A stretch of 5,061 nt of DNA from Clostridia bacterium (GCA_017395725.1 JAFQOB010000253.1:1-5061); one strand, 5' to 3'. Shown: positions 1-5,061, counted from the stretch's first letter. Made by a program: numbers and translations. Notes: a model not told the origin generated them from the letters alone.

Positions 1-20
1 ACAAAATCAGTCCCCAAAAA

Positions 21-48
21 CATTTTTTGAAAAAAATTCTAAAAAATG
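21..48. repeat. AT-rich inverted repeat upstream of the ispD promoter
   Basis: CATTTTTT (21-28) and AAAAAATG (41-48) are perfect 8-base inverted copies separated by 12 bases. The flanking sequence is a series of A and T runs (16-20, 23-28, 30-36, 41-46, 53-56), some spaced about one helical turn apart. This could act as an UP-like or intrinsically curved element for the promoter at 70-78, or be the tail of an upstream gene's terminator, but the stem is only A/T apart from one C-G pair. The symmetry is seen; any role is inference. No gene end is visible in the first 126 bases. Confidence 0.4.
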
Positions 49-69
49 TAGATTTTCGTAGTGCTGTTG

Positions 70-78
70 TGCTATAAT
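70..78 (+). promoter_or_regulatory. Extended -10 promoter for ispD-ispF
   Basis: A perfect TATAAT (73-78) is preceded by TGC (70-72), giving the TGnTATAAT extended -10 form recognised by housekeeping sigma factor in Gram-positive bacteria. No good -35 box lies 16-18 bases upstream (the best is TAGATT at 49-54), which fits an extended -10 promoter that needs little -35 contact. Initiation would fall near 85, giving an untranslated leader of about 40 bases before the ispD start at 127. GTGCT is directly repeated at 61-65 and 69-73, with the second copy running into the -10; this may be chance. Confidence 0.75.
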
Positions 79-110
79 AGATGTGATTATGCTGATTGAA
101 AGAAATTAAA

Positions 111-124
111 AGGCGGAAAAAAGG
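111..124 (+). promoter_or_regulatory. Ribosome binding site deciding the ispD start
   Basis: AGGCGG (111-116) lies 10 bases before the ATG at 127, and a second purine patch, AAGG (121-124), lies 2 bases before it. The later in-frame ATG at 205, where the conserved IspD core begins, has no Shine-Dalgarno-like sequence upstream. The site therefore favours the longer protein with an N-terminal extension of 26 residues. Confidence 0.6.
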
Positions 125-126
125 AA

Positions 127-918
127 ATGAGCAAACTTTTCAAAAAAATTGCAGATACAGCAACAAACGCCATAGATAAAATCACGTTAAAACATTTCAA
201 ACCGATGACAACAGCCATAATAACTGTAGGCGGCAGCGGAAAAAGAATGGAAAATGTCGACGGAACGACCAAACAGTTTATGGAATTAAACGGTCTTTCT
301 ATTGTTGTGAGAACAGTGCTCGAATTTGAAAAATCACCGTATATCGACGAAATAATAATTGTTTCCAAGGAAGATGAAATCGACCTTTACACAAAGATGA
401 TTGAGGACTATTCCCTTTCCAAAGTAAGAAGGATAGTAAAGGGCGGAAGCACTCGCCAAGAATCCGTATTGAACGGCTTTAAGGCTATATCCGAAAAATG
501 CGAATACGTAGCCATACACGACGGAGTCAGATGCCTAATAACACAGGAAAACATAAAAGCCGTTATGAAGACAGCTTATGCAACCAATTGTGCGTGTGCG
601 GCGACAAAAATATATGATACTTTGAAAATGGCAGACTCGGATATGTACATTGATTCTACACCTGACAGAAGTAAAGCTTGGGCGGCTCAAACACCGCAAG
701 TTTTCAAAAGCGATATATACAGAGCTTGTGCATTTTCCGCAAAAAAAGAAGGTTTGTCCGTGACAGACGACTGTATGCTTGTTGAATACTACGGCTTTAA
801 GATTAAACTTGTGGACTGCGGAAGAAATAACATAAAAATAACCACAAAAGACGACCTTGTTATTGCAGAAGCGATTTTGAATTCGCGTAACACAAATGCC
901 GAAGGAGAAAACTTATGA
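127..918 (+). CDS. ispD: 2-C-methyl-D-erythritol 4-phosphate cytidylyltransferase (IspD)
   Basis: Cytosolic enzyme of the MEP isoprenoid pathway that joins CTP and 2-C-methyl-D-erythritol 4-phosphate to make CDP-methylerythritol, releasing pyrophosphate. The 263-residue protein shows the family order: nucleotide-binding GGSGKRM (35-41, Arg40), TKQF with the catalytic-type Lys49, GGSTRQESV (106-113), HDGVR (131-135), Asp-Thr (164-165), TPQVF (189-193), TDD (213-215) and NIKIT with Lys237. It is longer than the usual 225-240 residues because of a lysine-rich N-terminal extension of 26 residues. Two motifs are off-consensus: PKQ(Y/F) is TKQF, and HD(A/G)ARP is HDGVRC. The stop overlaps the ispF start (ATGA), indicating translational coupling. 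The related ribitol-5-phosphate cytidylyltransferase TarI shares this fold, but the adjacent ispF makes IspD much more likely. Confidence 0.93.
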   Translation: MSKLFKKIADTATNAIDKITLKHFKPMTTAIITVGGSGKRMENVDGTTKQFMELNGLSIVVRTVLEFEKSPYIDEIIIVSKEDEIDLYTKMIEDYSLSKVRRIVKGGSTRQESVLNGFKAISEKCEYVAIHDGVRCLITQENIKAVMKTAYATNCACAATKIYDTLKMADSDMYIDSTPDRSKAWAAQTPQVFKSDIYRACAFSAKKEGLSVTDDCMLVEYYGFKIKLVDCGRNNIKITTKDDLVIAEAILNSRNTNAEGENL

Positions 919-1388
919 GAATAGGACACGGATATGACGTACACAGACTGGTTGAAGGAAGAAAGCTTATTCTCGGCGGTGTTGACATTCCCCACGAAAA
1001 AGGACTTGACGGCCACTCTGATGCCGACGTACTTGTACATGCAATAATGGACTCTGTTATCGGTGCTTTAGGACTGGGTGATATCGGTCTCCACTTCCCC
1101 GACAACGATGCACAGTACAAGGATATCGACAGCCTTATTCTTGCAAAGAAAACCGCTGAATTACTGAAAGAAAACGGTTATAAAATCGGCAATATTGATG
1201 CAACCTTAATCCTTCAGGCGCCCAAGGTAAGACCCTATATTGAGCAGATGAGAGAGAATATTGCAAGGGTTTATTCAGTAGACAAGTCTTGTATTAATGT
1301 CAAGGCTACAACAGAAGAGCACCTCGGCTTTACAGGGGAGAAAAAAGGGGTTGCGGCACACGCCGTTTGCCTAATCACCAAAGACTAA
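915..1388 (+). CDS. ispF: 2-C-methyl-D-erythritol 2,4-cyclodiphosphate synthase (IspF)
   Basis: Homotrimeric cytosolic enzyme of the MEP pathway that cyclises CDP-methylerythritol 2-phosphate to methylerythritol 2,4-cyclodiphosphate with loss of CMP. The 157-residue length is normal. Visible signatures are GYDVH (6-10) with metal ligands Asp8 and His10, HSDADVLVH (34-42) with metal ligand His42, GDIGLHFPD (55-63), and the C-terminal block [12 protein letters not shown] (130-141) that lines the nucleotide site. All expected metal ligands are present. GAAGGAG (901-907) sits 7 bases before the ATG, and the ATG overlaps the ispD stop by 4 bases. The intervening pathway enzyme, IspE, must be encoded elsewhere. 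The gene is the last of its unit, with a hairpin terminator 11 bases after the stop. Confidence 0.97.
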   Translation: MRIGHGYDVHRLVEGRKLILGGVDIPHEKGLDGHSDADVLVHAIMDSVIGALGLGDIGLHFPDNDAQYKDIDSLILAKKTAELLKENGYKIGNIDATLILQAPKVRPYIEQMRENIARVYSVDKSCINVKATTEEHLGFTGEKKGVAAHAVCLITKD

Positions 1389-1399
1389 AAAAGCAAGAA

Positions 1400-1440
1400 G
1401 GAAGGCATTTGCCTTCCCCCTTGAATTTTCTTTATTTTTC
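1400..1440 (+). terminator. Rho-independent terminator after ispF
   Basis: GGAAGGC (1400-1406) and GCCTTCC (1411-1417) form a perfect 7-bp stem with an ATTT loop; the outer loop bases can also pair to make 8 bp. A T-rich but interrupted tail follows (1421-1440). The tail begins with CCC, so it is weaker than a textbook terminator. On the opposite strand the same stem is followed by TTCTTGCTTTTTT, a comparable or better tail, so it may work in both directions, although no opposing gene is visible to the right. Confidence 0.65.
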
Positions 1441-1444
1441 CTTA

Positions 1445-1478
1445 ATACTGCTACTTTTTAGATGCTTTTAAGCAGTAT
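1445..1478 (+). other. Long-loop hairpin, function unknown
   Basis: ATACTGCT (1445-1452) and AGCAGTAT (1471-1478) are perfect inverted copies enclosing an 18-base loop. The right arm can instead fold locally as GCTT-TT-AAGC (1464-1473), so two mutually exclusive hairpins are possible. No T run follows, so this is not a terminator. It lies between the ispF terminator and the predicted rpe promoter, so it would be outside both main transcripts unless read-through occurs or another promoter exists. The pairing is seen; a role is not known. Confidence 0.4.
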
Positions 1479-1489
1479 AGATATCTATA
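1476..1489. repeat. 14-bp perfect palindrome
   Basis: TATAGATATCTATA reads the same on both strands. It overlaps the last three bases of the hairpin arm that ends at 1478. It could be an operator for a dimeric regulator, but the predicted rpe promoter is about 140 bases downstream and such AT-rich palindromes also arise by chance. Confidence 0.35.
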
Positions 1490-1621
1490 TAAAAACGGCT
1501 CATCTTGATTGATTTTTCAGCACACGTCCTTTGTTTTCTGCCCTCTTGGGTTTCCTTTTTCAAGCCTTGCCGTTTTGCATATCTGATATTATTTTATGTG
1601 TTTTTGTTACTTGCGACACAA

Positions 1622-1635
1622 TGCCAACGTTAACA
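1622..1635 (+). promoter_or_regulatory. Candidate cre (CcpA-type) operator at the rpe promoter
   Basis: TGCCAACGTTAACA matches the catabolite-responsive-element consensus TGWNANCGNTNWCA at 9 of the 10 defined positions; the one mismatch is C for W at 1624. It overlaps the whole predicted -35 box (1630-1635), a position where a bound CcpA-like LacI-family protein would be expected to repress. The match is seen; CcpA presence in this organism is inferred from the lineage. Confidence 0.5.
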
Positions 1636-1658
1636 TATTTATCACATTTTCTTAAAAT
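1630..1658 (+). promoter_or_regulatory. Sigma-A-type promoter for rpe-murE-asnB
   Basis: TTAACA (1630-1635, one mismatch to TTGACA), a 17-bp spacer, and TAAAAT (1653-1658, one mismatch to TATAAT) make a near-consensus housekeeping promoter. Initiation would be near 1665, leaving a leader of about 50 bases before the rpe ATG. Both boxes overlap palindromic sites with an AACGTT core, which suggests transcriptional control of the operon. Confidence 0.7.
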
Positions 1659-1668
1659 AACGTTATTT
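1655..1668. promoter_or_regulatory. AACGTT-core palindrome over the rpe -10 and start site
   Basis: AAATAACGTTATTT is a perfect 14-bp palindrome covering part of the -10 box and the predicted start of transcription. Its AACGTT core (1659-1664) repeats the core of the cre-like site (1626-1631), with centres exactly 33 bp apart, about three helical turns. The outer bases fit cre poorly, so a different LacI-family protein or cooperative binding is possible. The symmetry is seen; operator function is inference. Confidence 0.45.
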
Positions 1669-1714
1669 AATTCATTTCATAAAACTATAAACTTTTTTTC
1701 GGAGGAATTCCACT

Positions 1715-2359
1715 ATGATTAAAATTTCACCTTCTATACTTTCGGCTGATTTTTCTAAGCTCGGATATGATGTCGACAGAGTTGAAAAAGGCGGCGCTGA
1801 ATACTTACATATAGACGTTATGGACGGTGTTTTCGTTCCTAACATCTCCCTTGGCGCTCCTATTCAAAAATCTATCCGCAAACAGAGCAAAATGGTGTTC
1901 GATACACACCTTATGATAATCGACCCTATCCGTTACCTTGACGACTTCGCTAAGGCAGGCTCAGATATTATCACAATTCACCTTGAAAGCTGTGATAACG
2001 TTGCTGAAACTCTTGACAAAATAAGAGAAATGGGTATGAAAGCGGGACTTTCGATTAAGCCCAAGACTCCCGTTGAAGCTATAAAGCCATATATCGGCAA
2101 GTTTGATATGCTTCTTATAATGTCTGTTGAACCCGGATTCGGCGGTCAGTCATTTATTCCCGAATCTCTCGACAAAATCAAAGAAGCAAGAGAGCTTTTA
2201 GGCGACCTTGATATAGAGGTTGACGGCGGTATCAATGCCGACAACATCAATTCTGTTGTTAAAGCAGGTGCAAACATTCTCGTTGCCGGTTCTGCCGTAT
2301 TCGGAAAAGAAAACGTGGCAGAGGCTATTGCTACCCTTCGTAAAAACGGAGAAAAATAA
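1715..2359 (+). CDS. rpe: Ribulose-phosphate 3-epimerase (Rpe)
   Basis: Cytosolic TIM-barrel enzyme that interconverts D-ribulose 5-phosphate and D-xylulose 5-phosphate in the pentose phosphate pathway. The 214-residue length is typical. Motifs in order are SPSILSADF (5-13), HIDVMDG (32-38) with metal ligands His32 and Asp34, HLMI (65-68) with metal ligand His65, MSVEPGFGGQ (136-145), VDGGI (169-173) with Asp170, and the phosphate-binding AGSAVF (191-196). Asp34 and Asp170 are the expected acid/base pair, so the enzyme should be active. GGAGG (1701-1705) lies 9 bases before the ATG. It is the first gene of a probable operon with murE and asnB. In many Firmicutes rpe instead follows rsgA, so this neighbourhood is less usual. 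Confidence 0.96.
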   Translation: MIKISPSILSADFSKLGYDVDRVEKGGAEYLHIDVMDGVFVPNISLGAPIQKSIRKQSKMVFDTHLMIIDPIRYLDDFAKAGSDIITIHLESCDNVAETLDKIREMGMKAGLSIKPKTPVEAIKPYIGKFDMLLIMSVEPGFGGQSFIPESLDKIKEARELLGDLDIEVDGGINADNINSVVKAGANILVAGSAVFGKENVAEAIATLRKNGEK

Positions 2360-2380
2360 ATCTTACATCAAACAGATAAT

Positions 2381-2385
2381 GGGGG
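2381..2385 (+). promoter_or_regulatory. Ribosome binding site deciding a GTG start for murE
   Basis: GGGGG lies 7 bases before the GTG at 2393, a good Shine-Dalgarno distance, with one G-U pair expected against the anti-SD core. The next in-frame ATG at 2405 (codon 5) would be 19 bases away, so the GTG is preferred. The difference is only four residues. Confidence 0.6.
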
Positions 2386-2392
2386 TAAAATC

Positions 2393-3907
2393 GTGAAAAA
2401 ACTTATGGTTTCCGCCTATTTACAGGCGTTGGAAAACAGCGGTCTGCTTATTTCACATAACCTTTCCGACATTGCACTTTCAGCAAACATAGAGTGTCTT
2501 ACTTATGATACACGCGAATTAAAGAATAACGCTATGTTTATATGCAAGGGTGCACACTTCAAGGAAGCATATCTTGATTATGCTTTGCAAACCGGAGCAC
2601 TGTGTTATATTTCGGAAAAAGAATATGGCAAACAAAACGGAATACTTGTTTCCGATATAAGAAAAGCTATGCCTATTCTTGCTACACTTTTCTTCGACAA
2701 CGCCCCTGAAAAAATAACGTCAATCGGTATTACAGGCACAAAAGGAAAAAGCACTGTTACCTATTACCTCAGAGCAATACTTGATTGCTATATGAAAGCT
2801 ATAAACAAACCTCGTATTGCCGTTATTTCTTCAATTGACACATACGACGGAATAAACGATTTTGAATCTCATATTACTACCCCCGAAGCAGTCGAATTCT
2901 ACAGACATTTTGACAACGCTTACAACACGGGTATCGAATATCTCGTCAGCGAAATTTCAAGCCAAGCATTAAAATATGACAGAGTTTCGGGTGTTAATTT
3001 CGACATCGCAATGTTTACCAATATAGGTACCGACCACATTTCCCCTGTTGAACACACGGATTTTGAGGATTATTTTTCATCAAAACTGAAGATATTTGAC
3101 TGTTGTAAAAATGCAGTTATTAATTCCGACAGCGATTTTGCCGACAGAATACTTGAGACTGCCAAGGGGAAATGCAAAATCGTTACCTACGGCACAAAAG
3201 AAACGGACACAATATACTGCAAGTCTATTACTAAAACAGACGACGGCTTTGCTTTTGAAGTAATAACCCCCGATTTTGAAAAAGAATTGCGTATAACTAT
3301 GCCCGGCATATTCAACGTATCAAACGCTTTGGCTGCAATTGCTGCATGTCATATCCTCAAAGTTCCCGAAGAATACATTGCAGAGGGACTTTTAAAAGCA
3401 AGAGTAAGCGGCAGAATGCAGGTATACACAAGCAAAGATAAAAATGTCGCTATTATCGTTGACTATGCACACAACAAAATGAGCTTTAATGCCCTTTACA
3501 ATACAGTTGGAATCGAATATCCCGGCTACAGTGTCGTATCGGTATTCGGCTGTCCCGGCTGTAAAGCACATCTCCGCAGAAAAGATTTAGCTGAAGAGGC
3601 TGATGAACATTCTGATTATATCGTCATTACCGAAGAGGATTCGGGGGAAGAACCCTTTGAACAAATAGCTGCTGATATAGCATCAAATATATCAAAATGC
3701 CCATATTCAAAATTTGAAGACAGAGGACAAGCTATACGCGATGCCGTGTTTGGCTTTAAAGCAGAGAAAAAGGTTATACTCTTCACCGGAAAAGGCGAGG
3801 AAACAAGACTTAAAAGAGGTCTTGTATACGAAGATTGCCCCACCGATGCGCAATTATCTATTGATATACTGAAAGAATACGATGAACTTACCGTTCTCTC
3901 TAAATGA
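2393..3907 (+). CDS. murE: MurE-family Mur ligase (UDP-MurNAc-tripeptide synthetase), streptococcal-type with altered selectivity loop
   Basis: Cytosolic ATP-dependent ligase expected to add the third amino acid to UDP-MurNAc-L-Ala-D-Glu in peptidoglycan precursor synthesis. The 504 residues fit the family: N-terminal UDP-binding domain (about 1-105), central ATPase (about 110-335) and C-terminal amino-acid domain. Visible motifs are P-loop GTKGKST (115-121), TTPE (162-165), SEISSQAL (186-193), TDH (213-215), probable carbamylated Lys231, GRMQV (340-344), DYAHN (357-361) and GKGEE (466-470). From memory, GTKGKS/T, SSQA, DYAHN and the RRKD block (395-398) resemble streptococcal L-lysine-adding MurE more than E. 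coli MurE. The specificity loop, DNPR in DAP enzymes and DDPN in streptococci, reads EDSGEEP (415-421), so the amino acid added is uncertain. VPGR is VSGR (338-341), and CPGC (387-390) is unusual. It starts with GTG, 33 bases after rpe. It could be the main MurE or a paralogue with another substrate. Confidence 0.85.
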   Translation: MKKLMVSAYLQALENSGLLISHNLSDIALSANIECLTYDTRELKNNAMFICKGAHFKEAYLDYALQTGALCYISEKEYGKQNGILVSDIRKAMPILATLFFDNAPEKITSIGITGTKGKSTVTYYLRAILDCYMKAINKPRIAVISSIDTYDGINDFESHITTPEAVEFYRHFDNAYNTGIEYLVSEISSQALKYDRVSGVNFDIAMFTNIGTDHISPVEHTDFEDYFSSKLKIFDCCKNAVINSDSDFADRILETAKGKCKIVTYGTKETDTIYCKSITKTDDGFAFEVITPDFEKELRITMPGIFNVSNALAAIAACHILKVPEEYIAEGLLKARVSGRMQVYTSKDKNVAIIVDYAHNKMSFNALYNTVGIEYPGYSVVSVFGCPGCKAHLRRKDLAEEADEHSDYIVITEEDSGEEPFEQIAADIASNISKCPYSKFEDRGQAIRDAVFGFKAEKKVILFTGKGEETRLKRGLVYEDCPTDAQLSIDILKEYDELTVLSK

Positions 3908-3935
3908 ACTACTTTTTTGAAAGGACACATAAGAT

Positions 3936-5061
3936 ATGTGCGGTTTTACCGGATTTTTCTCAAACAATACAGAGCTTATAAACAGAAATGAGCTTATTAA
4001 AAAAATGGCTGACACCATAATACACAGAGGTCCCGACAGCGACGGATATTTTGTTGACGACAAAATCGCTCTCGGCTTCAGACGTCTCAGTATCATTGAC
4101 CTTGAAGGCGGCGACCAGCCCATTCATTCTCAAGACGGAAGATACGTTATTGTATTTAACGGTGAAATATACAACTACAGAGAAATTCGTCAAAAGCTTA
4201 TTGACGAAAACGGCTGTGTTTTTTCCACCAACTCCGATACTGAAGTTATTTTGAATACATATACCGTATATAAAGAAAAAACCGCCTCTATGCTTCGCGG
4301 TATGTTTGCTTTCGTTATCTATGACAAAGAACAGCAAACCCTTTACGGTGCAAGGGACTACTTTGGAATCAAGCCTTTTTACTACGGAAAATTCAACGAT
4401 ACTTTGCTTTTCGGTTCTGAAATCAAATCATTTCTTCCCCACCCCGATTTCAAAAAAGAAGTCAATCCCGACGCTTTAAAAATGTATCTTGAGTTCCAAT
4501 ATACACCTACAAAAGAATGTATTTTCAAAAACGTTTATAAGTTGACCCCCGGTCACTACTTTACATACGAGAACGGAGAATTTACAGAAACACAGTATTT
4601 CGAGGCTGATTTTGCTCCCACAAACCGTTCTTTTGATGATGCGGTAAAAACAATTGATGAAACGGTACTTTCCTCGGTTGAATATCACCAGATAGCCGAC
4701 GTTGAGGTAGGCTCATTCCTTTCGGGCGGTGTTGACTCAAGCTACGTTGCATCAACCGTACGCAAAGGCAGAATAAAGCCTATGAAAACATATTCCGTCG
4801 GTTTCCAAATCGAAGGCTTTGACGAAACAAATCTTGCAAAAGACCTTTGCGATATTCTTAAAATTCCTAACAGAATTAAAGAGATTACTCCCGACGAGTT
4901 CTTTGATGCTCTTCCCTCGGTACAGTATCATTCCGACGAGCCCCATGCAAACCTTTCGGCAGTTCCCCTCTATTATCTTTCTTCCCTTGCGGCAGAAGAC
5001 GTTAAAGTCGTTTTGTCGGGCGAGGGTGCAGACGAGCTTTTTGGCGGATATGACTGGTACA
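3936..5061 (+). CDS. asnB: Glutamine-dependent asparagine synthetase / AsnB-type amidotransferase (3'-truncated)
   Basis: The window holds the first 375 codons of a protein that usually has about 600-640 residues; the reading frame is open to the edge. The enzyme takes ammonia from glutamine in an N-terminal class II amidotransferase domain and transfers it to an ATP-activated carboxylate, classically aspartate. Seen motifs are nucleophile Cys2 directly after the start Met, RGPD (31-34), NGEIYN (75-80), SDTEV (100-104) and FGIKPFYY (143-150), then in the synthetase domain the PP-loop SGGVDSS (263-269), YSVGF (286-290), DEP (335-337) and SGEGADELFGGY (361-372). AAAGGA (3920-3925) lies 10 bases before the ATG. 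The gap to murE is 28 bases, so co-transcription is likely. From memory the sequence is close to B. subtilis AsnB, a clade that includes enzymes amidating meso-diaminopimelate in peptidoglycan precursors. The murE neighbour fits that role, but plain asparagine synthesis is equally compatible with the motifs. Confidence 0.93.
   Translation, partial: MCGFTGFFSNNTELINRNELIKKMADTIIHRGPDSDGYFVDDKIALGFRRLSIIDLEGGDQPIHSQDGRYVIVFNGEIYNYREIRQKLIDENGCVFSTNSDTEVILNTYTVYKEKTASMLRGMFAFVIYDKEQQTLYGARDYFGIKPFYYGKFNDTLLFGSEIKSFLPHPDFKKEVNPDALKMYLEFQYTPTKECIFKNVYKLTPGHYFTYENGEFTETQYFEADFAPTNRSFDDAVKTIDETVLSSVEYHQIADVEVGSFLSGGVDSSYVASTVRKGRIKPMKTYSVGFQIEGFDETNLAKDLCDILKIPNRIKEITPDEFFDALPSVQYHSDEPHANLSAVPLYYLSSLAAEDVKVVLSGEGADELFGGYDWY

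Larger units (their letters stand above)
1389..1714. other. Intergenic region between the ispDF and rpe units
   Basis: This stretch of 326 bases carries no convincing gene. From left to right it holds a terminator hairpin (1400-1417), a long-loop hairpin (1445-1478), a 14-bp palindrome (1476-1489), a pyrimidine-rich segment (about 1526-1580), and the rpe promoter with two palindromic sites (1622-1668), then the rpe ribosome binding site. I saw no known riboswitch or T-box core. The part between about 1490 and 1610 shows nothing I can assign beyond a weak extended -10-like sequence (TGATATTAT, 1584-1592). Confidence 0.7.

Noticed and set aside
205..918. Shorter IspD starting at Met27
   Set aside because: It would match the usual family length, but no Shine-Dalgarno site precedes it, whereas AGGCGG/AAGG precede the ATG at 127.
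1584..1592. Extended -10-like TGATATTAT upstream of rpe
   Set aside because: It has no supporting -35 and a much better promoter lies closer to rpe. It remains a possible minor start.
1611..1639. Alternative rpe promoter TTGCGA, 17 bp, CATATT
   Set aside because: Each box matches only 4 of 6 consensus bases. TTAACA/TAAAAT at 1630-1658 has 5 of 6 in both boxes with the same ideal spacer.
1389..1714. Riboswitch or T-box leader before rpe-murE-asnB
   Set aside because: No conserved T-box sequence or familiar riboswitch core could be seen, and the predicted transcript leader is only about 50 bases, too short for these elements.
1531..1722. Open frame of 63 codons on the + strand in the intergenic region, starting at TTG
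   Set aside because: It has no ribosome binding site, is rich in Phe/Leu as expected from T-rich noncoding DNA, runs over the promoter and operators, and ends inside rpe.
3908..3935. Possible terminator or promoter between murE and asnB
   Set aside because: The 28-base gap has a short T run (3913-3918) but no stem before it and no -10/-35 pair. It holds only the asnB ribosome binding site.
3960..4337. 125-codon open frame on the - strand
   Set aside because: It is an antisense shadow of the asnB coding frame, which has all the class II amidotransferase motifs. The antisense translation shows no recognisable domain.

Overview
The window looks like chromosomal core-gene DNA from a low-GC, Gram-positive-type bacterium, most likely an anaerobic member of the Clostridia (Oscillospirales/Ruminococcaceae-like). 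The reasons are AT-rich composition with strong purine-rich Shine-Dalgarno sites, sigma-A-type promoters, MEP-pathway isoprenoid genes, a MurE that resembles the streptococcal branch of the family, and an AsnB that resembles Bacillus subtilis AsnB. The taxonomic call is inference. All recognised genes are on the + strand, and there are no mobile elements, tRNAs, rRNAs or CRISPR arrays.

Layout: (1) Positions 1-126 hold an AT-rich leader and an extended -10 promoter (70-78). (2) ispD (127-918) and ispF (915-1388) overlap by 4 bases and form a two-gene unit for two steps of the non-mevalonate isoprenoid pathway. A G+C-rich hairpin at 1400-1417 probably ends it. (3) The gene-free stretch 1389-1714 holds that terminator, a second hairpin, a 14-bp palindrome, and a well-formed promoter (TTAACA, 17 bp, TAAAAT) framed by two palindromic sites sharing an AACGTT core. 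The first of these matches the CcpA cre consensus at all but one defined position. (4) rpe (1715-2359), a MurE-family Mur ligase (2393-3907) and a 3'-truncated asnB (3936 to the window end) follow with gaps of 33 and 28 bases and form a probable operon.

How the genes may work together: IspD and IspF feed isoprenoid synthesis, including undecaprenyl phosphate, the lipid carrier for cell-wall precursors. Rpe links pentose phosphates to central carbon flow. The Mur ligase adds the third residue of the peptidoglycan stem peptide or a related residue. AsnB-clade enzymes include amidotransferases that amidate meso-diaminopimelate in peptidoglycan precursors, so the murE-asnB pair may be a stem-peptide modification module. 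This is the most interesting hypothesis here. The Mur ligase has an altered amino-acid-selectivity loop (Asp-Ser-Gly-Glu where family members have DNPR or DDPN) and a CPGC motif nearby, so its substrate cannot be assumed. I see no clearly novel multi-gene system; the points above deserve checking.
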